The position numbers and the translations under genes are program-made. Under the pieces are notes generated by a model, which saw only the letters and a list, made by a program, of their open reading frames with translations, did not search any database and had not been told where the DNA came from. DNA of 64,000 nt from Pseudoscleropodium purum (taxonomy: Eukaryota; Streptophyta; Bryopsida; Hypnales; Brachytheciaceae). Below are positions 1-12,002 of the stretch, one piece after another; the first letter of the stretch is position 1, and each line of letters begins with the position of its first letter. Where the stretch lies: positions 40,848,243 through 40,912,242 of the forward strand of contig OZ017796.1 in the NCBI GenBank assembly GCA_963969395.1, read 5' to 3'.

Positions 1-264
1 TCCATTGCAATGCAATGGCTCCAAAAAGGCTTCTTCAACCTACAAGATTTCATTGGAAAGCTACAAAATAGTCATTTGGTTTCAATAAGAACAAATGGAT
101 GATAAAAAAATGAAATGTGAGACTTTGCATAATAGATAAAATCATAACACTATGTACATCAATTAACCCTATTAGGATAGTTTCACCTCTACAAAAATCA
201 TCATTTTCTAATACCTTAGGAATCAATCGCTTAAAAAATGGAAAAGTACTCATTGGAAGTTAAA

Positions 265-1200
265 TTATCCCCTAAAGGTTTTTGACTATGTTTTCACCAA
301 AATTGCTCTAAAACTGCCATTTCTAGTGCAAATACCAAAAATTTTGAAAAAAAACATTTTTGGACACAAGTAACTATAGGTACTTGTAGCAAACTATTTT
401 GAGAAGATGTGGTAAAAATTTCAGAAATTGTCACTTTGTTGATTGCAAGATATTAGCATTTGAATTCACAAAAATCCTTTTTTTTTCGCTGCAAAAATCC
501 AGGCAGCTGCACTTCACAAGGTCACATTTGCATGGAAAATGTCCAAAATGGTTGTTACTCTTTAGATTCACTCTTCAAATCAAGTTGGCTACGTGCTTGA
601 AAATTTTTAGATCATTTGGAATTGTACAATATATAGGAAAAAAATAGTAAGTAGAATGAAGTAGAGAATGATTCAAAATACTAAGTTGTTAATAATTTCT
701 TTATGGAATTGAAAAATGTCAATCCCAATGATTGCAATGTTGTAATAAATAATATACACCTGAAATTTTTTTTTTTTCAAAAATGTTGAAAATTGAGTAA
801 AATAAAGGGCTTTAAAGTTTATTTCAAAGTAGAGATTCCTCAAGTATCTAGAAACTACCCCAAACTAAAACTCCTCCTAACTTTTGATTCATCCATCCAA
901 ATGGAATGATTCAAAGCTTTCCATGTAGATATAAATCTAAAAAATCAATTTCAAATTTTAATAAATTTTGAAGAATTTTTTGGTACTGCTTGGGCTGCCC
1001 ACCGAATGCTGAAAATTACATTTCATACAATAACTTTTAGCATGTAGTCAAAAATAATAAAAATTGTTGGGCCTTAAAGCTACTCTTTGGGAAAATGTTG
1101 TGTGAAAATTTTAAAGAAAAAAAATAAAAACCCCATCCATAATGAATTGCTCAAAATCGCTATGTTGCCAAAAAATGGGGTTCAGGGCTTTAGGGGTTAT
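265..1200. mobile_element. MITE-like element with CCCCTAAAGG ends, 928 bp, flanked by TTAT
   Basis: The left end reads TTAT then CCCCTAAAGG, and the right end reads CTTTAGGGG then TTAT, so a 4-bp direct repeat flanks inverted ends. The interior is AT-rich and non-coding. It contains a segment (about 880-960) that matches, in reverse complement, the element at 18.8-19.8 kb, including the shared string GGAATGATTCAAAGCTTTCC. A further part (about 1020-1110) matches 28.65-28.79 kb in the same orientation. This supports a dispersed, non-autonomous DNA element. Its superfamily is inferred from the ends only. Confidence 0.6.
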
Positions 1201-1599
1201 TGTAGAAGATGTTTCCTTTTCACAACAAAACTCTAAGGATAAGCAGTTGCACTTCTATTCTATACAAAATAATTCCTTGTCGTCCAATGGAGAGTTAGTA
1301 ACCTTTAGTAGCGTTATAAGGTTAACCTTACATCTCTCCGATGTCTATATTTTGGACAATGAACAGAGTGCTTTTACGCGTTGTTTAATCTAGCAAACTT
1401 TTCATTCATTCAATCTAATACTTGAATCTTGAAGATAAAACCTTCCTTAATAATCAATTTCTTGAAATTGCAGTAAAAGATATTTCTGTAAAAAGATATA
1501 AGCCAAAATATGAAAAAAAAAAAATCGAAAAAGGATTGAGGCGTTAAGGGGTTAATAAAATAGATTGATGGTATGGAACGCCAATTTGAGCGCAGAGCT

Positions 1600-1616
1600 A
1601 AAACCCTAACCCTAAA
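1600..1616 (+). promoter_or_regulatory. Telo-box upstream of the small membrane-protein gene
   Basis: AAAACCCTAACCCTAAA is a double telo-box about 80 bp before the ATG at 1697. In plants this motif is common in promoters and leaders of housekeeping and translation-related genes. A separate TTAA-flanked element end (AAGGGGTTAA, 1546-1555) lies just upstream, so the promoter abuts an old insertion. Confidence 0.55.
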
Positions 1617-1696
1617 TCGTGGGGTTTCCCTTCTCTTCAGTCCCTAGCTTGTGTCTTGTCCTTTTCCGGAACCCTGAACCCTCTCCATCGCTCACG

Positions 1697-1858
1697 ATGT
1701 CCGCTTCAGCTGATAAGCGCTCCATGCGCTTGCTTATGGTGTGTGCAGTGGGCACCCTGGTCGGCATTCTCATGGCCTCTGCAGATCGCAAGGCCAGCAA
1801 GGCCGCCAACGGGACTCTCACGGTGGAAGAACGCTTGAAACAGCTCGACCACAAATGA
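1697..1858 (+). CDS. Small single-pass membrane protein, 53 aa, unknown function
   Basis: This is a single-exon reading frame of 53 codons. A longer in-frame start exists at 1619, but the ATG at 1697 is preferred: the extra 26 residues look like translated leader, and the telo-box lies just upstream of them. The protein has a basic N-terminus (SADKRSMR), one hydrophobic segment at residues 11-27 (RLLMVCAVGTLVGILMA), then a charged tail ending in TVEERLKQLDHK that could form a short helix. This is the layout of small tail- or signal-anchored subunits of organelle or ER membrane complexes, but I do not recognise the family. Composition is clearly more GC-rich than the flanks and the promoter has a telo-box, which favours a real gene. 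Overlapping frames on both strands are shadows. Confidence 0.5.
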   Translation: MSASADKRSMRLLMVCAVGTLVGILMASADRKASKAANGTLTVEERLKQLDHK

Positions 1859-3906
1859 AAGAATCAATGGCTTCATAGGACCTCTTCATCTGCATTTCAA
1901 GTCGAGTTTCGAAGCAGAATAGTAGTGGCGAGCATAACATGATAGTGTGCTTCGCATTTTCCAAATGGGCAATTGGTGTAGACGAGGCGTGGTATGGCAG
2001 AGTTTCACATTTTACAGGCGACTGAGAAGGGAGTCTTGAAGGAGAGACCGCCACGGCGTCGTTGTCGAGTGTTTTGAAGTCATGCAAGTCAGTCTCGTGC
2101 TTGGTTAGCCATCGCGGGAGCGGAGTTTGGGAATTGGTGAAAACCCTAAACCCTCGGATTACTGTCTTGATACCGTTCGCCCTTTTGCTTCACACCACTG
2201 TTTCGTTTTAGAAGGTTGAGAATCAAGTATGAGAACGTGCTATGCCGGTTTGGATTGCCAATTTGGGATTGGAGTGAACTCGAGTTGATGGAGCACCATA
2301 AATTAGGTCAAGCTTGCTGTTCCTTTGCAAAGTTAGTCCACGGGAATTTCCTTCAGCGGAGAGGCTAGTGTAGGTATAGAAGGTTAGACTTATTTGAGGA
2401 GGGTGGATAGCTTTGAAAGTCTTGTATATGAAACAGTAGCATGTTAAGGTTCATTCTAAATGAGCTATTGGGTTTTTTTATCCCGGTTTATTGGATATTG
2501 CAAATTATGTACCAGCAATCATAAGTTCTTCTGAGTTAATCCCTAATAGACCAAGAGGCACAAATTGGGCTTCATGTTTTTTTTTCGTACTTTTTAGTTG
2601 GTCACGTGAGGACTTTCTTCTGTTCAACTGTATTTTTTCCCTGGCCGATACATGCAATGGCCTTCAACTCTTCATTGATTCTAGTGATGTAAAGTCAGCG
2701 TCATTCCTCCTGGGATTATGTTTTTCACAATGTGATCAATCTAAATTGGCCATCGTAAGATCCTGAAATCTCCGTCCTTCAGGGGGTTATGCCGAGAGAC
2801 TGAATGCAATGCATCTAGTTTTGTTGTGCCAAGGAAATGGGCATAAATGTGAGTTGCTGTGTACCTCACATTTGCGATCAGTCAGCGGGTATAATCAGCA
2901 ATATATGATCACATTCGACCAGTGTCTGAAATTTTTAGAGTGCTGCATGTGATCACTTGTTGAGACAAAGTGTGGGTGCACACCATGTTGATGACAATGT
3001 GAATGAAGAGACATTCAACTTTTGTCAAAAAATGACCCTTTTGGTGTTAGATTGGAAGTCTTGTTACTCTCGTTACTCAATTTCAGTTGTAATCGTATTC
3101 CTATTGCTTTGAAAATCTGTCACCTACTAAAGACTCTTAAGGAGGAGTTTGTAAAAAACGAGAGAGTTGGTCACATCAGGACTCTATTTCGGAAATCAAA
3201 CCATAACAGAACTCTTTCAGAACTTCCGTATCTTCGAGAACGTTTGACCTTGAGACCATGCTCATACAATACCTTAGACACTTCCATAACAAGGCACAAA
3301 TTTATGAGATGCGACTTTAAAAATCTTTGGCACCATCTGCAATTCTCAAAATTTTCAAAAAAACACTTTGTTTGACAAGGTCATAAGCATTTAGGGAACA
3401 AATCAACATGAAATAAGAAGTCCTTTGATAGATAACTGTAGTGGAATACAAATTACTGTACAATGTTGGGGACAGCCTTACCAAATCTAAACTAAAATCC
3501 AACGAGTTTTTAATGACATCACTTTATAATGAGAATTAGGACACTGGACCACCCCATAGCTAATTATCTTCCATCCACCCCTTGTCTCGTTTCATTTGTA
3601 AGAAGTTCTATAACATGGTGCCAAACCGTACTGTATAAAATATGAATATATCGATATCCTTCAAAACGAAGGACATAACTCAGTCAAAATGAATGCACAG
3701 CGGCTCTATAGGGGTTTGCAGTAATAGACTGGCTCCATAAGTTTGACTAAACTTGTGAATCAATGAACTCACTTTGGTAATTGTGCAAAGACTAGCACTT
3801 TTCTAAAGTGTCGGATCACCTATGTGGAATTCTTCAAAAAAATATCGAGACATAGCCTGGGAGTAACGTGCTCCTCGCAGATGCCACACTCAAATAATAA
3901 TAAAAA
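1859..3906. other. Intergenic between the small gene and the OXA1 3' end
   Basis: The first ~600 bp are moderately GC-rich and may be 3' UTR of the upstream gene. They contain another telo-box (AAACCCTAAACCCT, about 2141-2154). A 9-bp hairpin with an 11-nt loop lies at 2845-2873 (AAATGTGAG / CTCACATTT). Open frames of 91 aa (2491-2766) and 117 aa (3022-3375) have no recognisable domains and no codon-like composition. I see no gene here. Confidence 0.4.
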
Positions 3907-6900
3907 CTATGATCTCTTCGACTTCTTTCCTCTTCTGGGAGGGCTGGGCAGGGTCACAGCTGTAGCCAAAGACGCAGGTGTCGCCGGAGCTACCAAGTGT
4001 GCCGTCTCCGGGATGCCAACAGCTCGCTTAACGGCCGGCTGACGTAGGACTGTCAATATAGATACGATGTTAAAACTTGGACTGTCCTAATTAGTCTGAG
4101 ATGTAGCTTCTCCATAAATACTGCTATTTCGATACATTCCAATAGAACTCGAATCAAAATTTGTAGAAAAACATGCAGGTAAAGGTGTAATCCAAGGTTT
4201 CAAGTTCTTGCCTGTGGTCTGGATTAACGAGCACATGTTTGTAGTGAGCCAGTAACAGAAGAGGGCCTGCGAACCAACATAAACGGAAACCTTATCAAAA
4301 CTGAAAAGACAAATAACTGGAAACACGTGTACAAAACTACTATCAAAGGGCGTGAGTATGTTGAGGTCTGTCAAAGTGGGGAAGTACATTCAGTGAAGTC
4401 ACTTCATCATAAGAGTCCATTCCAAAAGTCAAAAAATGATAAAACTAGACAGCTTGATCAGATCCATGATAACCAGCTTGAGTGCTCGTAATCATACCCA
4501 CATACTTCCAACATGTCACGGAGCAGACAATGGCGGTACCATACCTTCGGAAACGAGGCTGTCAAAGGAACAATAAGGACTGCAAATCCTCTAAAGAACA
4601 TCTTCATCTTGCCTATCATCGGCTGGCCTTGCATGCCATCCATGGCTCCCAGCTGGAGATAGAAATAGGATCATCAGCATACATACAAGGTCACACAACA
4701 AGGGTCCAAGCTATGGCACAACGTACACCATCGAAAGGTAGGAAGGATCACCTCTATTGTTGCAAGAGTGCAAAGGCCACTCATGACCGGCAGGATGAAA
4801 TAGGGATCAGAGGTAGTCAGATCAGTAAACCATAAGGCACCTCCCTCTTTAAATGAGGGAACTTTTTCAGCCATGTTTCGTATCTGCAACCAGTCATATA
4901 AAATTCAAATCAGTAAACCCCAACATGCTATCACTGGGTCAAAACATTTCGAACATGATCTGATCCATAAAAAAAACCCTCCAAAGCAGCGTCTAATGCT
5001 CGTTAATGTCAATCCACAGACGATATTCAAATAACAACAAATATTGCTTACCGCAAAGAAAAAACTGATGAAAAGTGGAGCTTGTACAAATGCTCCCATC
5101 AACGGCATAAACGGGTTTGTTTTGTGCCTGCACATTGACACGCATGAAAATAGTTTACGAGTCTACATTGTATTGCCTTTCAAAAGACTGGCACACAAAT
5201 TGATCGTAATCTCTTATTTTGAAGATAAGCCACGTATGAACAAAAATCGCCTTCATTTATGATCTCTCGACTAACATCAAGTACAAGAGTTTGACCTAGG
5301 GAAAAGGAATAGGAAATTACCTTGTAAAAAGATCCTTCATTCGTTTCTGATTTACTTCAGTCACCTTGGGATCGTAACCCTGCAAGTTAGGCAGAAAGCA
5401 GGTCTCCTCAATAAATACTCGATTAAATTTGTAGGTTAATTGAGCACCAAAAAAACCTTGCTTCGTTTCAGCAACCTAGCCATTCTCAAGCCGTCACGTT
5501 CTTTATGAAATTCTTTCAGGCATATTTTGAAAACAAACAAACACAACTACACGATACAGGAGTGATGAAGGACAAAGCAAACATACACTTTCTTTAATAC
5601 TTTTGGTGATAAGTTCTAGCTCTGGTCTCATCAGCTGCACAAGGAGGAAAAAGTCACATTAGGAAGCATGAAACATACATATACACGCACCAAACAAACG
5701 TCCACAATCGCTACAATATATCTGCAATACCGAACTATAAGTATAAATGAATGTGAAAACAAGGACAAGCTCTCACCGTCAGTCGCGCTGTGGCCTTCAT
5801 TTGAAACACAAGAACAGGCAGCACCATGATCCTGATTGCGACTGTTGTAGCAGCAATCGACAACCACCTGCGACCTCAAAATCACAGAACTCTTAGTCCA
5901 GCCCACACTCCACCCAATACACTTTCATAAAAGTACTGTGACCACTCTTCGAAACTGAAGCGAAAGTACAGTTCCAACGGTAATCTCAATCACTAGAGAA
6001 CTGCAAATTACTCCAATATAAGGCAGAGACTCCCAAAATTGTCACCAAACATCTTAGACAATGAGTACACATTGATTAGAGGAGGCAGACCACCTAAACA
6101 TCGAATCAAATTTTTGTTTTAGGACATGTACCAATGACACATTGAAACTTCAAAACATTTGCATACTGTATCTAAATAAGGCATTCTTTGGAGCATCAGT
6201 ATCCTTTTTCATTTGGTAACAAGAACATATACCAAATTTGATTATTATAATAATAGGAATTCTGCTCAGTGCAAAAAGTGGCGATTTTGAGTCTCTACCT
6301 TATGCCTCACAACACTAACATAAGAAGAGATAACAAGGGGCTCCAGTGAGTTGATAACCACGTTTCTTTCCAACCTCCTATAGAAAATTGGTCAAGTTAT
6401 TTCGTGGGATGGCACTGGTGACAGGACCAGGCACTGCAATTAGAGGTTACAATGCCAGGCATCGTAACGAGGGTAAAAGAATGTGCTTGAAGCAGGGTTG
6501 CGTATGAGGGGTAACCGTATATGAAACCATAGCTCAAAAAGAGACAACTCCCTCGATAATGCATGATAATCGCAATTTGATCACATGATTCCAACACTCC
6601 AATTCCAACACTTCAATTACGAGGAAAATGAATCCCACATTGGCACTGTTCAAGCTACAGCCCTAAACCCTAAACCCTAAAACCCTGACCACCCTCCAAA
6701 TGCCAAGAATCATTGACCTAATGGCAGTAGTTAAAAACATGGACTACAAACAGAAGGAGGAGGTTGACAAGGAGAACCTCTAAACCTACCAAGGCAAGCC
6801 CCCCTGCGTGTGAACAAAGTCGATGAGATGCTGCAACGCCGCAGTCGGAGCCGAGCAATCCACAACAGCTGCAGCCACTTCCCCCAACGAAGACGACGAC

Positions 6901-7438
6901 GACGACGCTCCCGCACTCACTACCTGATCGGCAACAACCTGCCCATCCACAACCCCTGCTTGTACAATATCCCCTGTTTCGCCTTCCACAAAATGCAACC
7001 CCGTAACAGCAGCTGCAGTACTCGCATGCCGCACACCACTCCAGGGGCGCGTAAACCCTAAATCTCCCGATCCAAACCCTCGTCCGATCGCATAGCTGCA
7101 GCCCCAATTCACGGGCGCACAGTCCCGAATTCCGAATGATTGACTGGAAACGGAAGCGGCGTCACGGTCTGTTTCCCGGTAATGCGAATCCCCGTCCCTG
7201 ACCCTGTCCCTGTCCCTGTCCCTGTCCTGAGGAGGCAAACAGGCAGCACCGCTGCAGGCAGGCGGAGAGTCATGGCTCTGAAGATGAGCGCCAGCAGGGA
7301 GAGAAGTAAGAGACGTGAAAAACGAAGGACGATGGCAGAATGGGAAGAGACGAGGGGAAGAGGAGACACTGACCTGGCTCGCAGGAAGCGGGTGGTGGTG
7401 CTGCTATTGCGGGGCAGACGCCGCACCAAGGCAGCCAT
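3907..7438 (-). CDS. OXA1: OXA1-type mitochondrial inner-membrane insertase, 10 exons, 412 aa
   Basis: OXA1 inserts mitochondrially made and some imported proteins into the inner membrane. Exons (minus strand): 7374-7438, 6790-7251, 5777-5867, 5587-5634, 5321-5379, 5052-5127, 4752-4883, 4545-4652, 4212-4266, 3907-4049. They total 1239 nt and stay in frame throughout. The N-terminus is an Arg/Ser/Thr-rich presequence (MAALVRRLPRNSSTTTRF). The insertase core starts near residue 170 (GLPWWLSIAATTVAIRIMVL) and continues with NPFMPLMGAFVQAPLFISFF, FTDLTTSDPYFILPV, FRGFAVLIVPLTASFPKALF, CYWLTTNMCSLIQ and QPAVKRAVGIPE, matching the order of family motifs and five membrane segments. The tail is basic (RRGKKSKRS), as expected for ribosome contact. 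Exon 2 encodes an Asp-Arg dipeptide run made by a hexanucleotide repeat. Intron 9 (4050-4211) appears to use a GC donor. Chloroplast ALB3 is less likely because of the presequence and the short tail. Confidence 0.93.
6661..6686. repeat. Interstitial telomere-like repeat inside OXA1 intron 2
   Basis: CCCTAAACCCTAAACCCTAA followed by AACCCT gives about 3.5 plant-type telomere units in the 922-bp intron 5868-6789. It may be a leftover of break repair, or it may act as a telo-box. Confidence 0.6.
7199..7229. repeat. CCCTGT/GACAGG hexamer microsatellite within OXA1 exon 2
   Basis: About five units of a 6-bp repeat fall inside coding sequence and encode alternating Asp-Arg on the minus strand. Because the unit is two codons long, copy-number change keeps the frame. 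The encoded stretch lies between the presequence and the membrane core, where length variation should be tolerated. Confidence 0.7.
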
Positions 7439-9448
7439 GGCGCAAACCTAATCTGCGATTTCTTACATGCGAGCAACAATTTGTCGCTCGGTGGCTTGAA
7501 AAACTTGCGGGGGTGCAATTCGGGGCTGCAGGAGGGGAGGAAGACGAGGGGGGCAGTAGAGAGGCTAAGTCTAGGATATGGGATTGATTTCGGAGATTCC
7601 ATGTGGTGCTCTTAGAAATCTAGGTATCATTCGAATATGCCTTCTTCAGAGCAGAAGTATTAAGGTACGTACCCGCAAACCGCCACTAATTGCTATGTTG
7701 GCTAATTACTATTATTAGACTGTTCAAATTTTTATGTTTTCTTTTTGGCAAGTGACTAACGTATCAAAGACCGTAATATTTGGATATTGTATGCAGAAGT
7801 TATGAAGGAACAAAGTTTGGTTTTAAGAGCGTTTCTTCCATATAGGTAGATAATTGATTTGGAGGTGCATATAAGAGTGAAGATGGAGGTTTAGGATTAG
7901 TAGTGCATTTGGGTTTGTCCACTTTAGGTCTCTGATGTGGTAAGAGGGGAATGCACAATAGGGACACAAAAATTCAGCAATTTTTCTACTAAGGTAGAAC
8001 TACCCAATATCATATAGATTTGTAATCTAGGTACTTTGGAGAAGCTATTTATGAGCTCTCATATTTTCCAGAGATTGAATTATTTGAAAGAAGTCAATTG
8101 CAAAAAGAATGAAGACATTCCGACAAGAATTGAATTCTTGTGATTTTGCAAAGCTAAAATGTAAAACTATGAGTAGACCCTTAATGAAGTATGATCAAGC
8201 CATTGTTGAAGCATGGACTAATATGTTTGCTCTCTAGTGCATTGCCATCATGGTAATGAATTAGTAAGATTGTAGTAATAGATGGGGCTTGTGACAAAAA
8301 TGGGAGGAACCTATAGGTAGTGAAATTGGGTAAATGGTGGTATTGGGCAGTTCTACCTTATGCACCTTAATTGACAAATGAAAGGTGATTTCAGTACAAC
8401 AAATTTTACATCATTTGAATACTATATACAAAAGTTATGATGGATCAAAGTTTTCTAATAAATGTTCTAAAATCATTTTTTGACCAATAGGTGCATCTTG
8501 GTGTAGGATATGTACTTAACGAAAGATTCTAATTAAGTGGTGCACTAGAAGGTCCCTACTTTAGATTTGGAACTTTGGGGCAAATTTAAGTAAGGTTTGA
8601 GAAAACTCTAGATTTAAGATTTTTGTTTTGATCATTTTTTTTCCTTCTTTTTCCCATCCTTATATGAATTGATTAAAAATTTTGCACGACACGACAATCA
8701 TGAGTCATTGAGTGACCAAACTTCCTCCATTTTCTATTCTTCCTTTGTTTCCTAGAATTCTTTAGAAAACTATAGACAACAGTCATAGTTTACAGAGTGA
8801 ACACCATGACTCTTAGGGATTAAAGCCATAGAAAATCTAAGACTTGAGAAGAATCTAGGCACAAGATTTTGATTTTAGCAAATTTTTATTTTCTTCCCAT
8901 TTCACATGCATTGCTTCAAAATCTTGCATAAGAATTGTAAAACACCAAGTGATTAATATAGTTACATCATAAAAGAATAGGCAAATAAAATCTTTAACAA
9001 CCTATTCAAATCTACATCATTCATTTCATCTAGTTCTCACAATCTAATTAATCTTTAAAACATTCATCATTTATACATGGTAGATTCCCACCTTTTCAAG
9101 GAAGGTAAGATAAGTATACCTATATTAGTAATTGCAACATTCTAAAAGCCAAGAGTTTATTTCTTTGAACAAATTTTTAAAGAGAATATTTGGATATACT
9201 TTCCTATTTTTAAATGATTGAACTTGTTGTAATGATTTTGATTTTTATCCACTTTCTACTATTTTCTTTATAAAACTTTTGACCATAGGGATCCTAGTTT
9301 GGAATATGAAAGTATAATTGTACTTAGATTGGAATTCATAAACATATCCAAAATTATAAAAATTTAGTTTTTTACCATCCAATTTGCTTCTACCACCCTA
9401 TTTGCCTAATCAAAGAGACAACTTCACAAGCTTGATGTTTGAAACTTA

Positions 9449-9468
9449 CCCCCCCCCCCCCCCCCCCC
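9449..9468. repeat. C20 homopolymer
   Basis: Twenty consecutive C residues lie in otherwise AT-rich DNA. The complementary strand could form a G-quadruplex. The exact length is the kind of value that sequencing often gets wrong. Confidence 0.85.
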
Positions 9469-9707
9469 TCCAAAGGAACCATAGTATAGTCCCAATTTTA
9501 TAATTGTAAAATGTATTGTAAAGTGTATTTTAGAAGAAGAATTTGAAACAAAAAATTAAGCAAGGCAAAAATAGTCCAGCGAATGATTTTCAAAGAAACT
9601 ATAAAAATGGAAAATCCACCTATTCATCTAATTGATGGTAAAATCAATAGGGTGTATTTTACTCATAGTGCTCTAAATTAGGGGGAAAGGTCCAAATTTA
9701 AGAACTA

Positions 9708-9804
9708 TACAATCTAATATATGCTAATACAATCTAATATATGCCATACAATCTAATATAATCGAATATATGCTATACAATCTAATATAATCTAATATAT
9801 GCTA
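9708..9804. repeat. Tandem repeat of TACAATCTAATATATGC-type units
   Basis: Four to five imperfect copies of a 17-27 bp unit built around TACAATCTAATATA lie head to tail, differing by small insertions such as an extra AATC/GAATATA. This is a simple AT-rich minisatellite with no coding potential. Confidence 0.7.
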
Positions 9805-11086
9805 ATTTGTGGTAAAATCGGCAAGGTTTGGTTTATAAGATTAATCAAAGTACTTTCTATTAGGAAGAAGGATCAAAATTTAAGAATTGTAATTAACATT
9901 CTTATAAAGGTTTAGGTTTACATTGCCAAATGTTGAAAGATACCATGTTGATCTTTCTTGCTCACTTTGACGCCCTACCAAAATATTTTGTGAATTACAC
10001 AATAAGATTGTTGCTACTTAGTGAATAGAACAAATTGATCAAAAGTTTGGGTCTTATAGAAGACCATTTGACTTTCAGCGGATGTGCAAAAACAACTTAA
10101 ATATTCTTAAATATTTAAAATGTTATTAAGTTCTTAAAATATTTTAAATTTTTAAATATTTTTTTAATTGAAATCTAATGGGGCATAAAATCTGACTTTT
10201 ATTGACGGTCATGTAGTCAAATGATCCAACTAAGACCTGAATTTTTTTGTAATGTACGTTAGCCTTTTGGTCTTATAGTCCTTTGGTGCAATTTGACTGT
10301 CTTAGGGCCACTTTTTATTATTAAGACCTAGGTCTAATTTGAAGTTGGCCCAATTTACAATCTATGAGACCAATTCAAATGGAGCCCAAGCAAAAATATA
10401 GTGGTTGTCCAATTATTAGAACTAGGGCCCAATTTTTGGCACCAAAACACCCACACATGAGTGCTAGCTAAGCAAGCATTGGTTGAAAAAGAGAATTGAT
10501 CCAATGTAAAGTCTATGGGCATGATTAAGGCTCATTTTAATGATCTAAGTGCTCCTATTGATTGATATTTGTGATTTTGAAACTAGGTTACCAAGTGAGC
10601 CTTATTAGAGTTTTACAATCATGGTTTAATATATCACATTGGAGTCACAAGGTTCTAATGGATGATTTGTACAATATATGGATGCTAGACAATGAAATAA
10701 TTTGGTGTATTACATGCAAGTAATTCATCAAAGATACGATTTAACGGAGCATCTAAACGATTTGGAATGTTAAACCCTTACATTCCAACATCCAAAACTT
10801 GGACAATGAACAAAGAGGTTTCAAGGGTTTGTTTTTTCATTATAACTTCTCATTCATCCAAAGTAATGCTTGATTTTTTAATACCACACTTTTGGTATGA
10901 TGAATTTGATGAAATTGAGGTAAATAATATATAATTATAAAAGATAAAAACAAAAATATGTGAAAATTCAAGAAAGGATTCAAGAGGTGTCATACATAAT
11001 TATATGTCATAAGAAACTTTGAATTGAATTTTCAGGAAGGCCATCAAAGAACAAAATCCAAAACACTGACATATTGAAAATAAACT

Positions 11087-12002
11087 TTAACCCCTAAATT
11101 CCCATTGTCCCCTAATTCCCATTGTCCCCTCAAGGGACAAATCAGATTTTGGGCAGGTTCTTGTGACCTCAATTTTTGGTGAATTGTTTTGAAACTTTCT
11201 TGTAAGATAGAAAAATGGATTATCTACGTGGGAATATCATTTTTATTTCAATTGGTGCCCAGGAGCAAAAGTTATACCACAGAAAGCTTGGAACCGAACT
11301 CGGCAGGCAATACAACAAAAATTGCAAAAAATCAAAATAAATTTTAATTTTTTTTCCCCTAAAATGTTTTCTTTATGTCTACATGTGAAGATTAGATTCG
11401 TTCTATTTGGACTAATAATGAGAAAGCTAAAGACAATTTTATTTTTTGGGCAATTTCAACATCTCCTTGAAAAATAACTTGTAGTATTCATTTCTGAATG
11501 CAATTTTCACAATTTTTCACAATTTTTTTTTGAGAATGTTGTATTTTATTGCTAAAAAAATCTCACCATTGGGATTATTGTCTTTCAATTCCATCTTGAA
11601 GTTATGAATGATTTAGTTTTTTTCCAATCTTGGACCTACTTTTACTTAGCAATTTTTTAAAGAATGAAAATCAAGTATTTAAAAAAAAAAAAAAATTTCC
11701 TAGACTTTCAACTCAATTCTTCAACATAAATTTTTTTTAATTCAAAGTCTATAGTGCAAAAAATTTCACAATTGGTGGTCAAAGTCATTTGAAATTGTAG
11801 GCCAATGTTCAAAATATCTTCCAATCTATATGGTCAAACTTCATGAAATTTTTACCATGTGAGCTAAGACAAGTAAAGTGCAAGATCCTATAGTTAGATT
11901 CTAAAAAAAATGATTCTTTTTTTTTTCTTGGGTGAATGCAACAAAAACAATAGTTTTGAGTGTTTTTTGACATAAAAATGGCCTTGGGAATTTAGGGGTT
12001 AA
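11087..12002. mobile_element. MITE-like element with perfect 18-bp inverted ends counting TTAA, 908 bp
   Basis: Left end TTAACCCCTAAATTCCCA (11087-11104) and right end TGGGAATTTAGGGGTTAA (11985-12002) are perfect reverse complements. Read as TTAA target duplication plus CCCC...GGGG ends, this resembles piggyBac-type termini. The interior is non-coding and AT-rich. This is the cleanest copy of the family in the window. Confidence 0.7.

Larger units (their letters stand above)
7439..11086. other. Gene-free AT-rich spacer
   Basis: The first ~160 bp upstream of the OXA1 start are GC-rich and are its likely promoter and leader. From about 7640 the sequence is AT-rich with frequent stops in all frames. 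It holds a C20 run and a short tandem repeat, annotated separately. I see no gene, RNA gene or transposon coding sequence. Confidence 0.5.

Noticed and set aside
2680..2770. Possible C/D snoRNA (GTGATGT ... CTGA with GATT/AATC flanks)
   Set aside because: The stem is only 4 bp and offset from the boxes, and no rRNA complement is recognised upstream of the D box.
3022..3375. 117-codon plus-strand frame downstream of OXA1
   Set aside because: No recognisable domain, no promoter-like context and AT-rich codons; likely chance.
4041..4050. Acceptor ACGTCAG for the last OXA1 exon
   Set aside because: With the upstream exon's phase it gives a stop after two codons; the acceptor ending at 4050 restores the family motif.
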